Positions 36,944-47,632 of a stretch of DNA of 64,000 bases are shown piece after piece. How positions within the stretch are numbered: position 1 is the stretch's first letter; every line of letters starts with the position of its first letter. The notes beneath the pieces are model-generated. The model made no database searches, was not told where the DNA came from, and saw only the letters and a program-made list of their open reading frames with translations. The stretch comes from Spirochaetota bacterium (GTDB taxonomy: Bacteria > Spirochaetota > Brevinematia > Brevinematales > Brevinemataceae), in the NCBI GenBank assembly GCA_030154445.1, contig JAGUQW010000002.1, positions 1-64,000 on the forward strand, given 5' to 3'. A program made the position numbers and the translations under genes.

Positions 36944-38602
36944 ATGCTGTTAAATAAAAACCCTCTTACTTTAAAATCTTGGAAAAAATTACAAGATCAT
37001 TTTGAACAGATTAAAGATATAGAAATGAAAACTATGTTTATGACAGAAGACAAACAAAATACAACAAGATTTGATAAATTTCATATTCAATTTGAAGAAT
37101 TGTTATTTGATTTTTCAAAAAATCGTATTAATGAAGAAACGATGACACTATTAATTGATTTAGCAAAAGAAGTTAATCTACAAGATGCTATTACTAAACA
37201 AATTTCTGGTGATTTTATTAATGTTACAGAACAACGATCAGTACTACATACAGCCTTGAGAAATAAATCTAATTCGCCTGTGATAGTTAATGGACAAGAT
37301 GTTATGCCTGAGATTAATGCCGTTCTTAATCGTATGGAGATTTTTACAGAAAAAGTTCGCTCTGGTGAATGGAAAGGCTATACAGGTAAATCAATTACAG
37401 ATATTGTAAATATTGGTATTGGTGGTTCTGATTTAGGACCAGTAATGGTTGTTGAAGCATTGAAATACTATAATACAAAATTAAATATACATTTTGTTTC
37501 TAATGTAGATGGAACTCATATTATAGAAACCATGAAACATTTGAATATGGAAACCACATTATTTATTATTGCTTCAAAAACTTTTACGACCCAAGAAACA
37601 ATGACTAATGCGAATACAGCAAGAGTCTTATTTTTAGAAAAAGCTTTTGATGAATCTTTTGTCTCTAAACATTTTGTTGCTGTATCTACTAATAAAGATT
37701 TAGTTACTCAGTTTGGTATTGATACTGCTAATATGTTTGGTTTTTGGGACTGGGTAGGGGGGAGATATTCTCTTTGGTCTGCGGTAGGTCTTCCAATAGC
37801 TTTAGCATTAGGATTTGACAAATTTGATGAGCTTCTTCAAGGGGCTCATACTATGGACAAACATTTTGTTAGCACTGCTTTCGATAAAAATATCCCTGTT
37901 ATCATGGCCTTATTAGGTATTTGGTATAACAATTTTTTTGGAGCTGAAAGTTCAGCTATTTTGCCTTATGATCAATATTTACATCGTTTTGCAGCATATT
38001 TTCAACAAGGAGATATGGAATCAAATGGTAAATCTACGGCACGAGATGGATCAACTGTTACTTATCAAACAGGTCCTATTATTTGGGGAGAACCAGGAAC
38101 AAATGGACAACATGCTTTTTATCAATTAATTCATCAAGGTACCAAATTAATCCCTTGTGATTTTTTAGCTCCAATTCAAAGTCTTAATAAAATTGGTAAT
38201 CATCATGATATTTTATTATCTAATTATTTTGCACAGACAGAAGCACTCATGAAAGGTAAATCCAAAGAAGAAGTTGTTGCAGAATTACAATTATTAGGAA
38301 AATCCGAAAAAGAAATTCAAGATTTAGCTCCTTATAAAGTCTTTACTGGTAATAAACCGACAAATTCATTTTTATTTACAAAAATGACTCCCTATATCTT
38401 AGGAATGTTAGTTGCGATGTATGAACACAAAATTTTTGTCCAAGGTGTGATTTGGAATATTTATAGTTATGATCAGTGGGGTGTAGAACTCGGTAAAATA
38501 TTAGCAAGTAAAATTCTTCCTGAATTAGATGGTACTAATGCAATTAATACTCATGATTCTTCTACTAATAATCTTATTAATCAATTCAAAAAATATAAAT
38601 AA
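36944..38602 (+). CDS. pgi: Glucose-6-phosphate isomerase
   Basis: Interconverts glucose 6-phosphate and fructose 6-phosphate. At 552 residues it matches the long E. coli-type enzyme. Signatures: [14 protein letters not shown], the first PGI signature [28 protein letters not shown] with the catalytic His, and the second signature [14 protein letters not shown]. It links the PTS and ROK-kinase products of this window to glycolysis (eno) and to glycogen-type storage (glgC). Monocistronic, with its own promoter and terminator. Confidence 0.97.
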   Translation: MLLNKNPLTLKSWKKLQDHFEQIKDIEMKTMFMTEDKQNTTRFDKFHIQFEELLFDFSKNRINEETMTLLIDLAKEVNLQDAITKQISGDFINVTEQRSVLHTALRNKSNSPVIVNGQDVMPEINAVLNRMEIFTEKVRSGEWKGYTGKSITDIVNIGIGGSDLGPVMVVEALKYYNTKLNIHFVSNVDGTHIIETMKHLNMETTLFIIASKTFTTQETMTNANTARVLFLEKAFDESFVSKHFVAVSTNKDLVTQFGIDTANMFGFWDWVGGRYSLWSAVGLPIALALGFDKFDELLQGAHTMDKHFVSTAFDKNIPVIMALLGIWYNNFFGAESSAILPYDQYLHRFAAYFQQGDMESNGKSTARDGSTVTYQTGPIIWGEPGTNGQHAFYQLIHQGTKLIPCDFLAPIQSLNKIGNHHDILLSNYFAQTEALMKGKSKEEVVAELQLLGKSEKEIQDLAPYKVFTGNKPTNSFLFTKMTPYILGMLVAMYEHKIFVQGVIWNIYSYDQWGVELGKILASKILPELDGTNAINTHDSSTNNLINQFKKYK

Positions 38603-38616
38603 TATATAATAAACAT

Positions 38617-38652
38617 AAAAAAAGACTTCCAAATTTGTTGGGAGTCTTTTTT
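38617..38652. terminator. Bidirectional terminator
   Basis: AAAAAAGACTTCC pairs with GGGAGTCTTTTTT (one G-T pair) around a nine-base loop, between pgi and the convergent exported-protein gene. Confidence 0.85.
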
Positions 38653-38680
38653 ATACCTTAATATTATAGATGTAAAATAA

Positions 38681-39274
38681 TTATCTTACAAAATGAAAAC
38701 TACCTACTTTGATATCAGGCTTTACATAAGTTCCATTAATTTCATATTGAAGCATGATATTTTTAGTAGGTGATATGTCTAAAAATGTTTCAAGAGTAAT
38801 TTGACCAAGTTCATTAAAATCATAATGTGTAAAAGGTTGAGCAAGTATTTCACCTTTTTTATTAACATATGCTAAAGCAAAGGAACTTGTTTTTTTAGAG
38901 ATACTATAAATATCGAGAATTCCTTGAAAATTATGGCCAGAATTTCTATCAATAAAAAATACTTGATTGGCTTGAGGTTTGTCAGAATTGATAATCTTAT
39001 GATGACCGATGATTTTATTTTTAGTATTATAAAACACAAGTGCTAAAAATTCGTCGTTTGGAATATCTTTAATTCCATTTATTACTCTAATAATTCTATA
39101 AGTTTTCAATGATTTTTTTTCGATCTCTTCTTGTTTTTGAAGAAGATAATATTTTTTTGGAGCTTGTGAAGGAGCATCAAAATTAATCGATATCCCACTA
39201 GGATACAATTGTATACCATAAGAAATATTAATTTTGCATAGTGTTATAAGTAGTGCTAAGAATAAGCGTTGCAT
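38681..39274 (-). CDS. Exported protein, paralogue A
   Basis: A 197-residue exported protein with a signal peptide (about 1-20). It is clearly paralogous to the next upstream gene. Shared features are YPSGISINFDAP just after the signal peptide, FFIDRNSGHNFQGILDIY near residue 110, a PTxxMLQ segment near the end and the C-terminal FHFVR. The body looks beta-rich. No known family. The ATG at 39274 follows TAGGAGA; more upstream in-frame ATGs lie before the site. Confidence 0.65.
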   Translation of the reverse strand: MQRLFLALLITLCKINISYGIQLYPSGISINFDAPSQAPKKYYLLQKQEEIEKKSLKTYRIIRVINGIKDIPNDEFLALVFYNTKNKIIGHHKIINSDKPQANQVFFIDRNSGHNFQGILDIYSISKKTSSFALAYVNKKGEILAQPFTHYDFNELGQITLETFLDISPTKNIMLQYEINGTYVKPDIKVGSFHFVR

Positions 39275-39418
39275 AAAGTCTCCTAAATTATATAACACAA
39301 TTATTTTACAAAAAAATATATCAATTATTACTATTTTATTTTTAGTCTTAATATTTTGATAAAGTATAATTTAGGAGAAAGTGTATAGTAATTTAATATT
39401 TATATGTTGAATAGGGTG

Positions 39419-40039
39419 TTATTTCACAAAATAAAATGCACCGATTCTTGTTAATATATTTTGTTTTTGCCCTAATAATTCTATTTGTAGCATCGTTGGT
39501 CTATTGGGAGAAAGTTTGTTGTAATCTAATATTTGTATTTTATTATCTTTCCCAAAATCTGGGTGAGAAACTGTAGATATTCTAATATTATCTTCGTTAA
39601 AAAAACCTATAAGAAAATATTGAGCATTATCTGGGATATGATAAATATCTAAAACACCTTGAAAATTACGACCTGAATTTCTGTCAATGAAAAAAATATG
39701 TTTAGGAGAAGGTTTAATAGAGTTAGTTATTATTTCTTCAGAAATAACTTCATTTATATTATTATAAAAAACAAGCTTTAGTGTGGTATCTTCTGAGTAT
39801 TTTATGCTATTAACAATACGGATAAATTTTTTAAATTTTTCCGTAGTGATAATTACAGGTTCTATAGGAGTACCTTTCTTTTTATACCAAGATTTTTTGA
39901 TTGCTTTGTCTACAACTATAGCTTTGGGAGGAGCATTGAAATTCACTGTGATACCACTTGGGTAAATTTTAATTTTGGAAATATCTGAATACATTGCGAA
40001 TGGATTAAGTAACAATCCAAGAAAAAAAATTTTTTTCAT
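39419..40039 (-). CDS. Exported protein, paralogue B
   Basis: A 206-residue paralogue of the preceding minus-strand product. It has a signal peptide (about 1-18), then KIYPSGITVNFNAPP, a Lys-rich insert (KKSWYKKKG), FFIDRNSGRNFQGVLDIY near residue 118, PTMLQIE and the C-terminal FYFVK. The strict conservation of these blocks in otherwise diverged sequence suggests a folded beta-rich domain with a common function. It is separated from paralogue A by 144 bases and from mutS2 by 20 bases, so it may be transcribed with mutS2. Confidence 0.65.
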   Translation of the reverse strand: MKKIFFLGLLLNPFAMYSDISKIKIYPSGITVNFNAPPKAIVVDKAIKKSWYKKKGTPIEPVIITTEKFKKFIRIVNSIKYSEDTTLKLVFYNNINEVISEEIITNSIKPSPKHIFFIDRNSGRNFQGVLDIYHIPDNAQYFLIGFFNEDNIRISTVSHPDFGKDNKIQILDYNKLSPNRPTMLQIELLGQKQNILTRIGAFYFVK

Positions 40040-40059
40040 AATACCTCTTTATTTAATGT

Positions 40060-42348
40060 TTAATTAAGAAAAGATACAATAGTTTTACCTACACCTCCAT
40101 CTTGGGGTTTAGCAAAGTAATATTCTTTTACCTCTGATATAGTTTTTAAATATTGGTGTATAGCTTTTTGTAAAATCCCAGTTCCTTTACCGTGAATGAT
40201 AGTAAATTCATGAAGTCCAGAAACCATAGCACTATATAAATGTCTGTCTATTTCAGGTAGAGCTTCATCAACAGTCAATCCATGAACATCTACTTGATGA
40301 GATATATCATTAGTGTATTGTTTTTTTGTTTGATAGTGATTTTGATTAATATTTGAATCAGTTTCAAATATATCGGATCTTTTTACAGATATTTTAATAA
40401 TACCAACTCTTATTACAATAAAATTATCTAAAATATCTTCAACAATAGCATCTTTATTAAGAGAAGCCACGAATACTTTTTCACCTATAGTAATGGAAGT
40501 CTTTTTTTTACGATAAAGATTTGTTATATCTTCTTTTTTTTGATTAATTAACTCTTGTACTTTTTTCAATTTTTTTGCATTTTGTTGAGGATTTTTGATA
40601 ATATCTTTTTGAATAGCACTTAATTCTCTAAGACAATAATTTAATTCTTTGTCGACTTGAGCTAGTCCATGTTCTTTGATTTTCGTAGACTGGTTCAAAA
40701 GAAGAGCTTTTTGACTTTGTAAATGACTTTGTTCAATATCTAATTTATTTTTTTGCTCTGTCAATAGTTGTTCTTTTTGTCTTAATTTTTTTTCATAATC
40801 TTCAATATTAGATAGTATTATTTCAGAATCGTTTTTATTTTGATCTAATAATTTTATAGCAGATTGAATAATATTAGGATTTAATCCTATTCTAGTTGCA
40901 ATATTCAACGCATAACTTTCTCCAATGGTATTTGGATAAAGAACGAATTGAGGACAAAGATTTTTGATATCAAATCCTGTTGCGTATGTTTTGATATATT
41001 GATGTTCAAAACTTTTGATTTTAACTTGTTTGTAGTGAGTAGTGATAGCAAAAAAAGTTTCTTTTTTGATTAATTCATCAATAATAGCACATGCTAAAGC
41101 CTCTCCTTCAATAGGATCTGTAGCATGTGCTATTTCATCTATAAGTACTAAAGTATTAGAATTACAATTTTTCAATATTTTTTTAATACTATACAGATGT
41201 CCTGAAAAGGTAGATAAATCATCATCTAAATTTTGAGAATCACCTATTTCTATAAGAAGGTCTGAAAATAATGGTAAAGAAGCTACTTCAGCTGGAATAG
41301 GAAGACCTTTGAGGAACATATCTGTACAAATAGCCAGTGTTTTTAAGGCGGCACTTTTACCACCAGCATTTGGACCAGAAATGATGATACCGTTTTTATT
41401 TGGCTCTAATTCTATAGAAATAGGTACTACATTCTTTTTACCTTTTTTAATTAGAAGAAAAGGATTATAAATATTAATTAAAGAAATTTCTTTATTTGTA
41501 TTGATACTTCCAAGAGTTGCATTGTATTTTGTAATAAAATGATACTTAGCAAATAATATTTCTAATTCTGCAGATCTATTCATAATAAAAATTATATCTG
41601 ATATGTTTTCTGATATAATTTTACTCCATTGACGAAGAAGACGATTGATTTCTTGGTGTTCCAAATCATCAACAGAAAGAAGTTCGTTGTTTAGAGAGAT
41701 GACTTCAGGTGGTTCTATATAAGTAATTAAGCCTGTAGAGGAAAATCCGTGAACAATACCATCTGTACGATTCTTAGCAACACTTTTGATAGGTAATACA
41801 TAGCGATCCTCTCTAAAGGCTATCCGTTTTTCTGCAAGATCTTCATTATTTTGAAGTTTTGATCCTAGTATTTTTTCGATTTTTCTTCGTAGTGTTTGTT
41901 TCATGCTTCTTATACGCTTGAGCTCTGATGATGCTGAATCTGATATATTGCCTGTGCTATCAAAAGATTTGTTCCAGTAGGATAATAGCTGAGTAGAGAA
42001 ATTAATTTCTTGAATAAAATTATAAAGAATTGGATAGTCTTTATGAAGAATATTCAATGTAGTTATAGTGTACCATTGTTTTAAACTTTGATAAGTAAAA
42101 AAAATATCTGTGGTATCTAGGATATAATCTTTTATACTAAATTCAATATTTTCACGAATATCAGGAATATCTAAAAAATTAAAAGACATGTATTCTTGAC
42201 AGTAATTGATTGTTTCTTGAGACAAATTGATATTATATTGCAAATCATCAATGTTAGAAAAATAAGATTGTTTTTTGAATGAATTTTTAGCAATATCACT
42301 CGCTAATAGTGAAATAAAATATTCTTGTATAAATAATAACTCTTGCAC
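40060..42348 (-). CDS. mutS2: MutS2 family ATPase with Smr domain
   Basis: A 762-residue MutS2 protein. It lacks the mismatch-recognition N-domain of MutS. The core/lever helices (about 1-300) precede the ABC ATPase: Walker A SGPNAGGKSAALK near residue 325, STFSGHLYSI signature, and LVLIDEIAHATDP. A long coiled coil (about 515-630) leads to the C-terminal Smr nuclease domain (VDVHGLTVDEAL near residue 686, HGKGTGIL). MutS2 suppresses recombination or rescues collided ribosomes, depending on the organism. The canonical Smr LDLRG is VDVHG here. Confidence 0.93.
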   Translation of the reverse strand: MQELLFIQEYFISLLASDIAKNSFKKQSYFSNIDDLQYNINLSQETINYCQEYMSFNFLDIPDIRENIEFSIKDYILDTTDIFFTYQSLKQWYTITTLNILHKDYPILYNFIQEINFSTQLLSYWNKSFDSTGNISDSASSELKRIRSMKQTLRRKIEKILGSKLQNNEDLAEKRIAFREDRYVLPIKSVAKNRTDGIVHGFSSTGLITYIEPPEVISLNNELLSVDDLEHQEINRLLRQWSKIISENISDIIFIMNRSAELEILFAKYHFITKYNATLGSINTNKEISLINIYNPFLLIKKGKKNVVPISIELEPNKNGIIISGPNAGGKSAALKTLAICTDMFLKGLPIPAEVASLPLFSDLLIEIGDSQNLDDDLSTFSGHLYSIKKILKNCNSNTLVLIDEIAHATDPIEGEALACAIIDELIKKETFFAITTHYKQVKIKSFEHQYIKTYATGFDIKNLCPQFVLYPNTIGESYALNIATRIGLNPNIIQSAIKLLDQNKNDSEIILSNIEDYEKKLRQKEQLLTEQKNKLDIEQSHLQSQKALLLNQSTKIKEHGLAQVDKELNYCLRELSAIQKDIIKNPQQNAKKLKKVQELINQKKEDITNLYRKKKTSITIGEKVFVASLNKDAIVEDILDNFIVIRVGIIKISVKRSDIFETDSNINQNHYQTKKQYTNDISHQVDVHGLTVDEALPEIDRHLYSAMVSGLHEFTIIHGKGTGILQKAIHQYLKTISEVKEYYFAKPQDGGVGKTIVSFLN

Positions 42349-42455
42349 CTATTCTCCATTTATGATAAATAATAACAAATTATAAGATAAAAAATATTAA
42401 TTGTCAATTACAATAATTAATAGTAATTTATAATTATATAATAGAGAGGTGTCAT

Positions 42456-43259
42456 ATGCTAGAAATTAATAATAAAGTAGTATTAATGGGAAGTGTAGTA
42501 ATATATTCAATAATATTCTTTGCGTCGGTTTTTACGAATTATCTACATGTTGGAGATACTGCCAAGAGTCCTGTTAGCTCTATTTCAGTAATATCTGACA
42601 AATATTTCACAAATATTACTCCTGCTAAATATACTTTTAGTATTTGGGGGATTATTTATAGTGTAGGAGTCTTAGTATTAATGTTGTTATGGCGTTTAGC
42701 AATCAATAGTAACTTTGAAGTGTTCAATAAAATTAGTTTGTTAGTTTTATTATCTTCTATTATTACGGTATTAAATCCTTTGTGGATTCTCGCATGGGTA
42801 AATGAAAAAATACTTCTTTCTTGGTTAGTGATGATTAGTTTATTAATATTATTAATTATTTCCTCTATAATATCTCGTTCATTAATTGATTCTCAGACAA
42901 TGATATTTAAGGCATTTATTAATATATATTTGGGGTGGATCACTGTTGCTTTTTGTATTAATACATGGGCTTTATTGATTTATTATGGAGTAGATCCTTT
43001 TAGTATAACAAGTATGTATGCGTCATTAGTGGTATTGACAACAGTAGGATTAATTGCTTTATGGATGCTTTTTGGTCAAAATAATTTGTTTTTTATTTTA
43101 GTGATAGCATGGGCTTTTTTAGGATTATATATGCAAAAAGATATAAGAGTTGATGAATATACACAGATCAGAAACTTTTCTTTAAGTTGGATAATAATTT
43201 TTGGAGCATCTATAATGTACTATATTATAGTGTATTTAAAAAAGATACCGACGAAATAA
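42456..43259 (+). CDS. TspO/MBR-like membrane protein
   Basis: A 267-residue inner-membrane protein with about seven hydrophobic segments. The segment ITPAKYTFSIWGIIYSVG near residues 54-71 resembles the conserved 'P.gyvFsIWgiIY' signature of TspO-related and tryptophan-rich sensory-type proteins of the longer, seven-helix kind. Function in these longer relatives is unknown. It stands alone; its stop codon lies in the loop of a hairpin. Confidence 0.65.
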   Translation: MLEINNKVVLMGSVVIYSIIFFASVFTNYLHVGDTAKSPVSSISVISDKYFTNITPAKYTFSIWGIIYSVGVLVLMLLWRLAINSNFEVFNKISLLVLLSSIITVLNPLWILAWVNEKILLSWLVMISLLILLIISSIISRSLIDSQTMIFKAFINIYLGWITVAFCINTWALLIYYGVDPFSITSMYASLVVLTTVGLIALWMLFGQNNLFFILVIAWAFLGLYMQKDIRVDEYTQIRNFSLSWIIIFGASIMYYIIVYLKKIPTK

Positions 43260-43271
43260 ATTCGTCGGTAT
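43245..43271 (+). terminator. Hairpin over the stop codon of the TspO-like gene
   Basis: ATACCGACGAA (43245-43255) pairs perfectly with TTCGTCGGTAT (43261-43271); the TAA stop is in the loop. The T-run that follows is short (TTTG), so termination may be weak. Confidence 0.6.
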
Positions 43272-43280
43272 TTGAAAGAG

Positions 43281-43330
43281 GTTCCGGAGGGGAGATTGGT
43301 TGAATATTATTCATACTCGCCATCCGAAAC
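43281..43330. other. G+C-rich imperfect hairpin, candidate structured RNA
   Basis: GTTCCGGAGGGGAG (43281-43294) pairs with CTCGCCATCCGAAAC (43316-43330), with two mismatches and one bulged A. Inside, TGAAT (43301-43305) pairs with ATTCA (43309-43313). The stretch is markedly richer in G and C than its surroundings. No known RNA family is recognised; it could also be the remnant of a repeat element. Confidence 0.45.
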
Positions 43331-43429
43331 AGGGAATTATTTATATAATATTATCTATAATAGTATCGTCGTTCTAATAAAAAACTTTATAATTAATAAT
43401 AAATTTAATATTTTATTAAAAAGCTTAAA

Positions 43430-45532
43430 TTATACATCACGATATTTTTGCAAACTATTATAAATTTTTTTATATTTATGCTTTGATGGAATAAGACTTT
43501 GTGAAAATTGGCTACTTATATTTTGTATAGTTTGTGTATCTTTGGTCTTAAAAACATTGACCATAGTGGATAATAATCTTTCGGTATCATGGACATTATT
43601 TAAAGAATTTGAAACCTGATTACTATTATTCTCGATTTGAGAGATAGTTTTATCTAGATTAGTAAAAATTTGATTTAAATTTTCAAAAGAACTTTCTTGA
43701 TAAATCATGGAAGAACGAAATTCTTCAAAAAATATAGATAGATCTTGCATTTTTTGTTGAAAATTATTAGTGAGTTCTCCTTGATAATGAGCTAATTTAG
43801 TTGCATTTTCTGTGATAAAGCCGAGTTTTTTAAAATTATCTATCATTACAAGAATTACTTCATTAGCATTAGAAACAAGTTTGTTATTTTCTTCTGTTAC
43901 AGCAGAGATTGTAAGTGTTTGAGAGACAGATTCTCGAATAACTTCTTGGATATTAATTAACTTTTGAGATATTTGATTGACAGCTAAGCTAGATTCTGTA
44001 GCAAGAATGCGCACTTCATTAGCAACAATAGCAAATCCTTTACCTGAATCTCCAGCATGAGCAGCTTCAATTGCAGCATTGATAGAAAGAATATTGGTTT
44101 GTTCAGCAATATCTTGTATGATAATTAAAATTTCATCAATATGCTCAGCTTCTTGCCCTGCAAGCTGTATTTTATCAGAAATAAGAGTCATAGAATTAGA
44201 TACAGTTATACTTTTTTGTAAGGATTTTTTAATTTGATTCATAACAATACTAGAAATAGATAGGCTATTAAAACTATGTTGTTTAATACTTTGAAATAAT
44301 ATAATAATTCTATCAATCCCTTTAGAAATAGAATGAATGATTTGCAAATTATTATTAGTTTCTTCATAACGATCTTTTACAGAAGCAACTAATTTTTGCA
44401 TTCCTGAAGAAATTTTTGAAACAGCTTTTTGAATAGGAATAATCTCTTGTTTATCTTTTATAGTATTATTAATAATGTTGTCTAAATTAGATCGAATATG
44501 TTGAATAGTACTATTAATATCAATTGTAAAATTCTGCAAACGAATTATTTGACCTTGAAATTTCTGTAAAAATTTGTTTATCCAACTTGTTATAATACCC
44601 ATAAAACTTCTATTATTAATATTAAAACGATATGCAAGATCTGCATTACCTTGTGAAAGAGCTGTAAATTGATTTTTTAGAGGAGTAATAATAGTAGATT
44701 GTCTATATATTAAAAATAAGAAAAATATTAAAACAATAATAGATAAAATAATAATGAAGAAAAATATTACAGGAAGATGAGCGTATAACGAATCTAATGA
44801 ATTGTTATAAATATAAGTTTTTATATAGTAACTAATTCTTATATAACTAGATAAATATAATATAAAAGAAATAATTAAAGTAAAATAAGATGACGCATTT
44901 TCTATAGAGTCAATCTCTCGAAGAGACATGTGATGTGTTTGCATAATTTTTTGTATAGGTAGAATAAATATTTTACCTACTTGTAAAAAAAGATAAGAAA
45001 AAATAAACCAAATAGCACAAAGATACAATAAGTCTGTTATAAGATATAAAAAGGGATTATTTAAAAAATACATGGATTCTCTAACATTAATAAAATTGAC
45101 ACATAATATAATCAAAGATGGCCAAAAAACGAGAGCGAATCCTTTGAATAAATATTGATTAATATTTTTAGTATAAGTTCCTGTAGTTAAAAATTTGAAT
45201 ACAGGTTGAATATATATCAAATAAATAATTAATTGTAGAATATGAGCAAAAATTAATACAATAAAACTAAAACCAATTATTTTATTATTTAAAAATGGAA
45301 TATTAGATGATGTAACAGATACTAAATATGAAACACGGTCTAATCCAAATTTATAAAAATCAATAGAAGATAAATAATTCCAGCTATAAATAGCTAGAGT
45401 ATTTAAAGGTAAAAATAAGAATAATTGAACAATAGTTAATTTTATAATTATAGATTTTATATATTTTTTATGTAAATTAATTTGTGGAATAGTAAAGATA
45501 ATCTGATTGGTTTTATTCATTATTATACTCAT
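43430..45532 (-). CDS. Methyl-accepting chemotaxis protein with polytopic membrane sensor
   Basis: A 700-residue chemoreceptor. Residues about 25-285 hold six to seven membrane helices with only short loops, so no periplasmic ligand-binding domain. A HAMP-like segment ([28 protein letters not shown]) leads to the helical signalling domain, whose hairpin tip reads [34 protein letters not shown] (split motifs near residue 490). No C-terminal CheR-binding pentapeptide. The start overlaps the end of the other receptor gene by 20 bases; an ATG 12 bases later is an alternative, and neither has a clear ribosome-binding site. Confidence 0.85.
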   Translation of the reverse strand: MSIIMNKTNQIIFTIPQINLHKKYIKSIIIKLTIVQLFLFLPLNTLAIYSWNYLSSIDFYKFGLDRVSYLVSVTSSNIPFLNNKIIGFSFIVLIFAHILQLIIYLIYIQPVFKFLTTGTYTKNINQYLFKGFALVFWPSLIILCVNFINVRESMYFLNNPFLYLITDLLYLCAIWFIFSYLFLQVGKIFILPIQKIMQTHHMSLREIDSIENASSYFTLIISFILYLSSYIRISYYIKTYIYNNSLDSLYAHLPVIFFFIIILSIIVLIFFLFLIYRQSTIITPLKNQFTALSQGNADLAYRFNINNRSFMGIITSWINKFLQKFQGQIIRLQNFTIDINSTIQHIRSNLDNIINNTIKDKQEIIPIQKAVSKISSGMQKLVASVKDRYEETNNNLQIIHSISKGIDRIIILFQSIKQHSFNSLSISSIVMNQIKKSLQKSITVSNSMTLISDKIQLAGQEAEHIDEILIIIQDIAEQTNILSINAAIEAAHAGDSGKGFAIVANEVRILATESSLAVNQISQKLINIQEVIRESVSQTLTISAVTEENNKLVSNANEVILVMIDNFKKLGFITENATKLAHYQGELTNNFQQKMQDLSIFFEEFRSSMIYQESSFENLNQIFTNLDKTISQIENNSNQVSNSLNNVHDTERLLSTMVNVFKTKDTQTIQNISSQFSQSLIPSKHKYKKIYNSLQKYRDV

Positions 45533-47504
45533 TTTTTTTATTTACAAGAGTGTTTTCTAATGTAAATTCTTGAAGAATTGATTTTAAATAATTTTCAATA
45601 ACACTTAATTTTTCAACACCAGTTTCAATATGATACAAAGAAGATCGACCTTGTTTGAAATTTTTAATCATAGAATTAAAATTAAGGGACATGAGCACAG
45701 TACTAGCACTTTCTTCACGAAGTTCTTTTGTTAGATGCTGAAGGAAATTTTTCATATCTTTTATAACATTTTGATATTGAATAATTGATTCATTTTGATT
45801 AATTGTAATAGGATCAGCTTGTTGAGAAATTTCAAATAAATCAGTAGATGTTGTAGAAACTTGAGTTATGGAAGTTCTTAATTGCTCTCCTATTTTAATA
45901 CTAGAGCTAGATAAATACATATTTTCTTTAGAAATATAATAAGCATCATTAATATATTCTGTAATATTAGAAAGTCTTAAAGCAATTTTATTAACAGATT
46001 CTTGGGACATATGAGCTAATTTTCTAATTTCTTCTGCAACTAAAAAAAATCCTTTTCTTGAAGAATCTCCATGAGCAGCTTCAATCGCAGCACTCATAGA
46101 TAGTAAATTAGTTTGTTCGGAAATATTTTTAATAATACTTAATACATCATCAATAGCAGATATTTCTATACCAGCAGTTTTAATTTTTTGATGAATATTA
46201 ATAATATGAGTATTCATTAATTTACTTTTTTCTAAGGAATCTTCTACAGCAGAGATCGCTTTATTATTAGACAGTTGACCGAGTTGATTTTCAGCTGTAA
46301 TTAAAGTAAATGTTTCTCTAATATTGTTCGATCCTTCTATCAGATTATTTAAATTTTCTTGTTCATTTTCTAAAACTTTAGATTGTTTGCCAACTTCTGC
46401 AAGAAGATATTGTACGGTAGATCCTGTGTAGTTAGTAGCCATATTCATTTGAGTAACATTTATTTCTTGTTGTGTTAATGCTGCTATTAATTCAGAAGTG
46501 TTTTGTCCTAATATGTTATTTTCTTTGTGTAATACGGTAGTAGAAGAATTAATTTGCATAATATCATTTTTCAAATGGTCAATAAATTGATTGTATTCAG
46601 AAATAAATGATCCTAAATCATTTTGTTCATAATAGGTACTTTTAATACTTAAATTACCATTATTTACTAATTTTTTAACATCTTTATAAATAAACTGTTT
46701 AATATTATTATTAATATTTTGTTGACAAAAAAGTAATACATTAGCATATAGGATACAGATAGATAAGGTAGAAATCCCCCATAACAGTACAAAGTCAATG
46801 TAAGCTTCTGAGATCTTATTCTTAATTCCATGATCTAAAAGATTAAATATTTCAAGAATAATTAAGATAAAACCTAGAAGTTGAAGGATAAGAAAAATAA
46901 AATCTTTAGAAATAGCAAATAGCACTCTTTGATGTTGTGGGAATGTATAAAGCCCTAAGGTATTTCGTAAAGATTTGTTGATGCTGAAAAAAAATAAAAT
47001 TATTAGTATAAAAGAGAATACTTGCCATATGATTTTGAATAAAAATAAATGAATTAAACTATCTATAGGTATAGAAGAGATATGTGCATAATCTAAAATT
47101 AAATTGATACTGTTACTGATATTTGGGAGTATTAAAAAATACAATATTGATGGTAAAGGATTGATAATCTTTTTTTTGATATTTTCAATATTTTGACCTG
47201 TTTTGAGATATTTATAATATGGAAATAAAAAGATAAATAGTCCTATATGAGATAGGACTATAAAAATTAAATAAGTATGAGTGATATAATGTTGATTGAA
47301 ATATGTTTGAATAATTTGTAAAATAGGAGTATTTATATTATCTATATCAATAATATAGGGTACAATAAATATTTCTTGTGCAATAGTAATAGGAGTCAGT
47401 ATAAAGAATAAAAATAGATGCATTTTGATAGAGATACTATTTTTTAGAGCTCTACGCTCTATTATAGATAAAGATTTGATTTCACTGTACTCAGTATTAT
47501 CCAT
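45513..47504 (-). CDS. Methyl-accepting chemotaxis protein with polytopic membrane sensor (tandem copy)
   Basis: A 663-residue chemoreceptor and paralogue of its downstream neighbour. About six membrane helices occupy residues 25-260; both proteins share a segment of the form 'F/YKYLKTG....NI......P' between the second and third helices. The cytoplasmic domain tip is [37 protein letters not shown] (shown in part; about residue 480), where the usual GxxGRGFAVVA is [12 protein letters not shown]. No CheR pentapeptide. The two genes overlap and form one transcription unit, probably with glgC upstream. Confidence 0.85.
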   Translation of the reverse strand: MDNTEYSEIKSLSIIERRALKNSISIKMHLFLFFILTPITIAQEIFIVPYIIDIDNINTPILQIIQTYFNQHYITHTYLIFIVLSHIGLFIFLFPYYKYLKTGQNIENIKKKIINPLPSILYFLILPNISNSINLILDYAHISSIPIDSLIHLFLFKIIWQVFSFILIILFFFSINKSLRNTLGLYTFPQHQRVLFAISKDFIFLILQLLGFILIILEIFNLLDHGIKNKISEAYIDFVLLWGISTLSICILYANVLLFCQQNINNNIKQFIYKDVKKLVNNGNLSIKSTYYEQNDLGSFISEYNQFIDHLKNDIMQINSSTTVLHKENNILGQNTSELIAALTQQEINVTQMNMATNYTGSTVQYLLAEVGKQSKVLENEQENLNNLIEGSNNIRETFTLITAENQLGQLSNNKAISAVEDSLEKSKLMNTHIINIHQKIKTAGIEISAIDDVLSIIKNISEQTNLLSMSAAIEAAHGDSSRKGFFLVAEEIRKLAHMSQESVNKIALRLSNITEYINDAYYISKENMYLSSSSIKIGEQLRTSITQVSTTSTDLFEISQQADPITINQNESIIQYQNVIKDMKNFLQHLTKELREESASTVLMSLNFNSMIKNFKQGRSSLYHIETGVEKLSVIENYLKSILQEFTLENTLVNKKNEYNNE

Positions 47505-47528
47505 ATAGAATATCTAACCTCTTTAAAA

Positions 47529-47632
47529 AATAAGTTATTTTTCTTTTAAGTATCGATTATTATTAAAAAAAACTCAATACTTTTTTGAAAAATAACTTAT
47601 TAGAAACAATTTAAAGATAATTTTATCTTTTA
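47529..47632 (-). promoter_or_regulatory. Nested inverted repeats between glgC and the chemoreceptors
   Basis: AATAAGTTATTTTTC (47529-47543) is the exact reverse complement of 47587-47601; inside it AAGTAT (47548-47553) pairs with ATACTT (47577-47582). A second small hairpin, AAAGATAA/TTATCTTT (47613-47630), touches the glgC stop codon. Read on the minus strand the large stem ends in TTTT, so it can act as a partial terminator or attenuator before the receptor genes. Confidence 0.55.

Noticed and set aside
43225-43323. 32-residue minus-strand frame starting MASMNNIQP across the hairpin island
   Set aside because: No ribosome-binding site and it overlaps the 3' end of the TspO-like gene; openness over 33 codons is expected by chance.
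43272-43463. TTG-initiated 63-codon frame on the plus strand after the TspO-like gene
   Set aside because: No ribosome-binding site, it spans the hairpin island and overlaps the end of a chemoreceptor gene; codons and residues look random.
45513-45532. Frameshift joining the two chemoreceptor genes into one
   Set aside because: Each has a complete membrane part and a complete signalling domain; they are overlapping separate genes.
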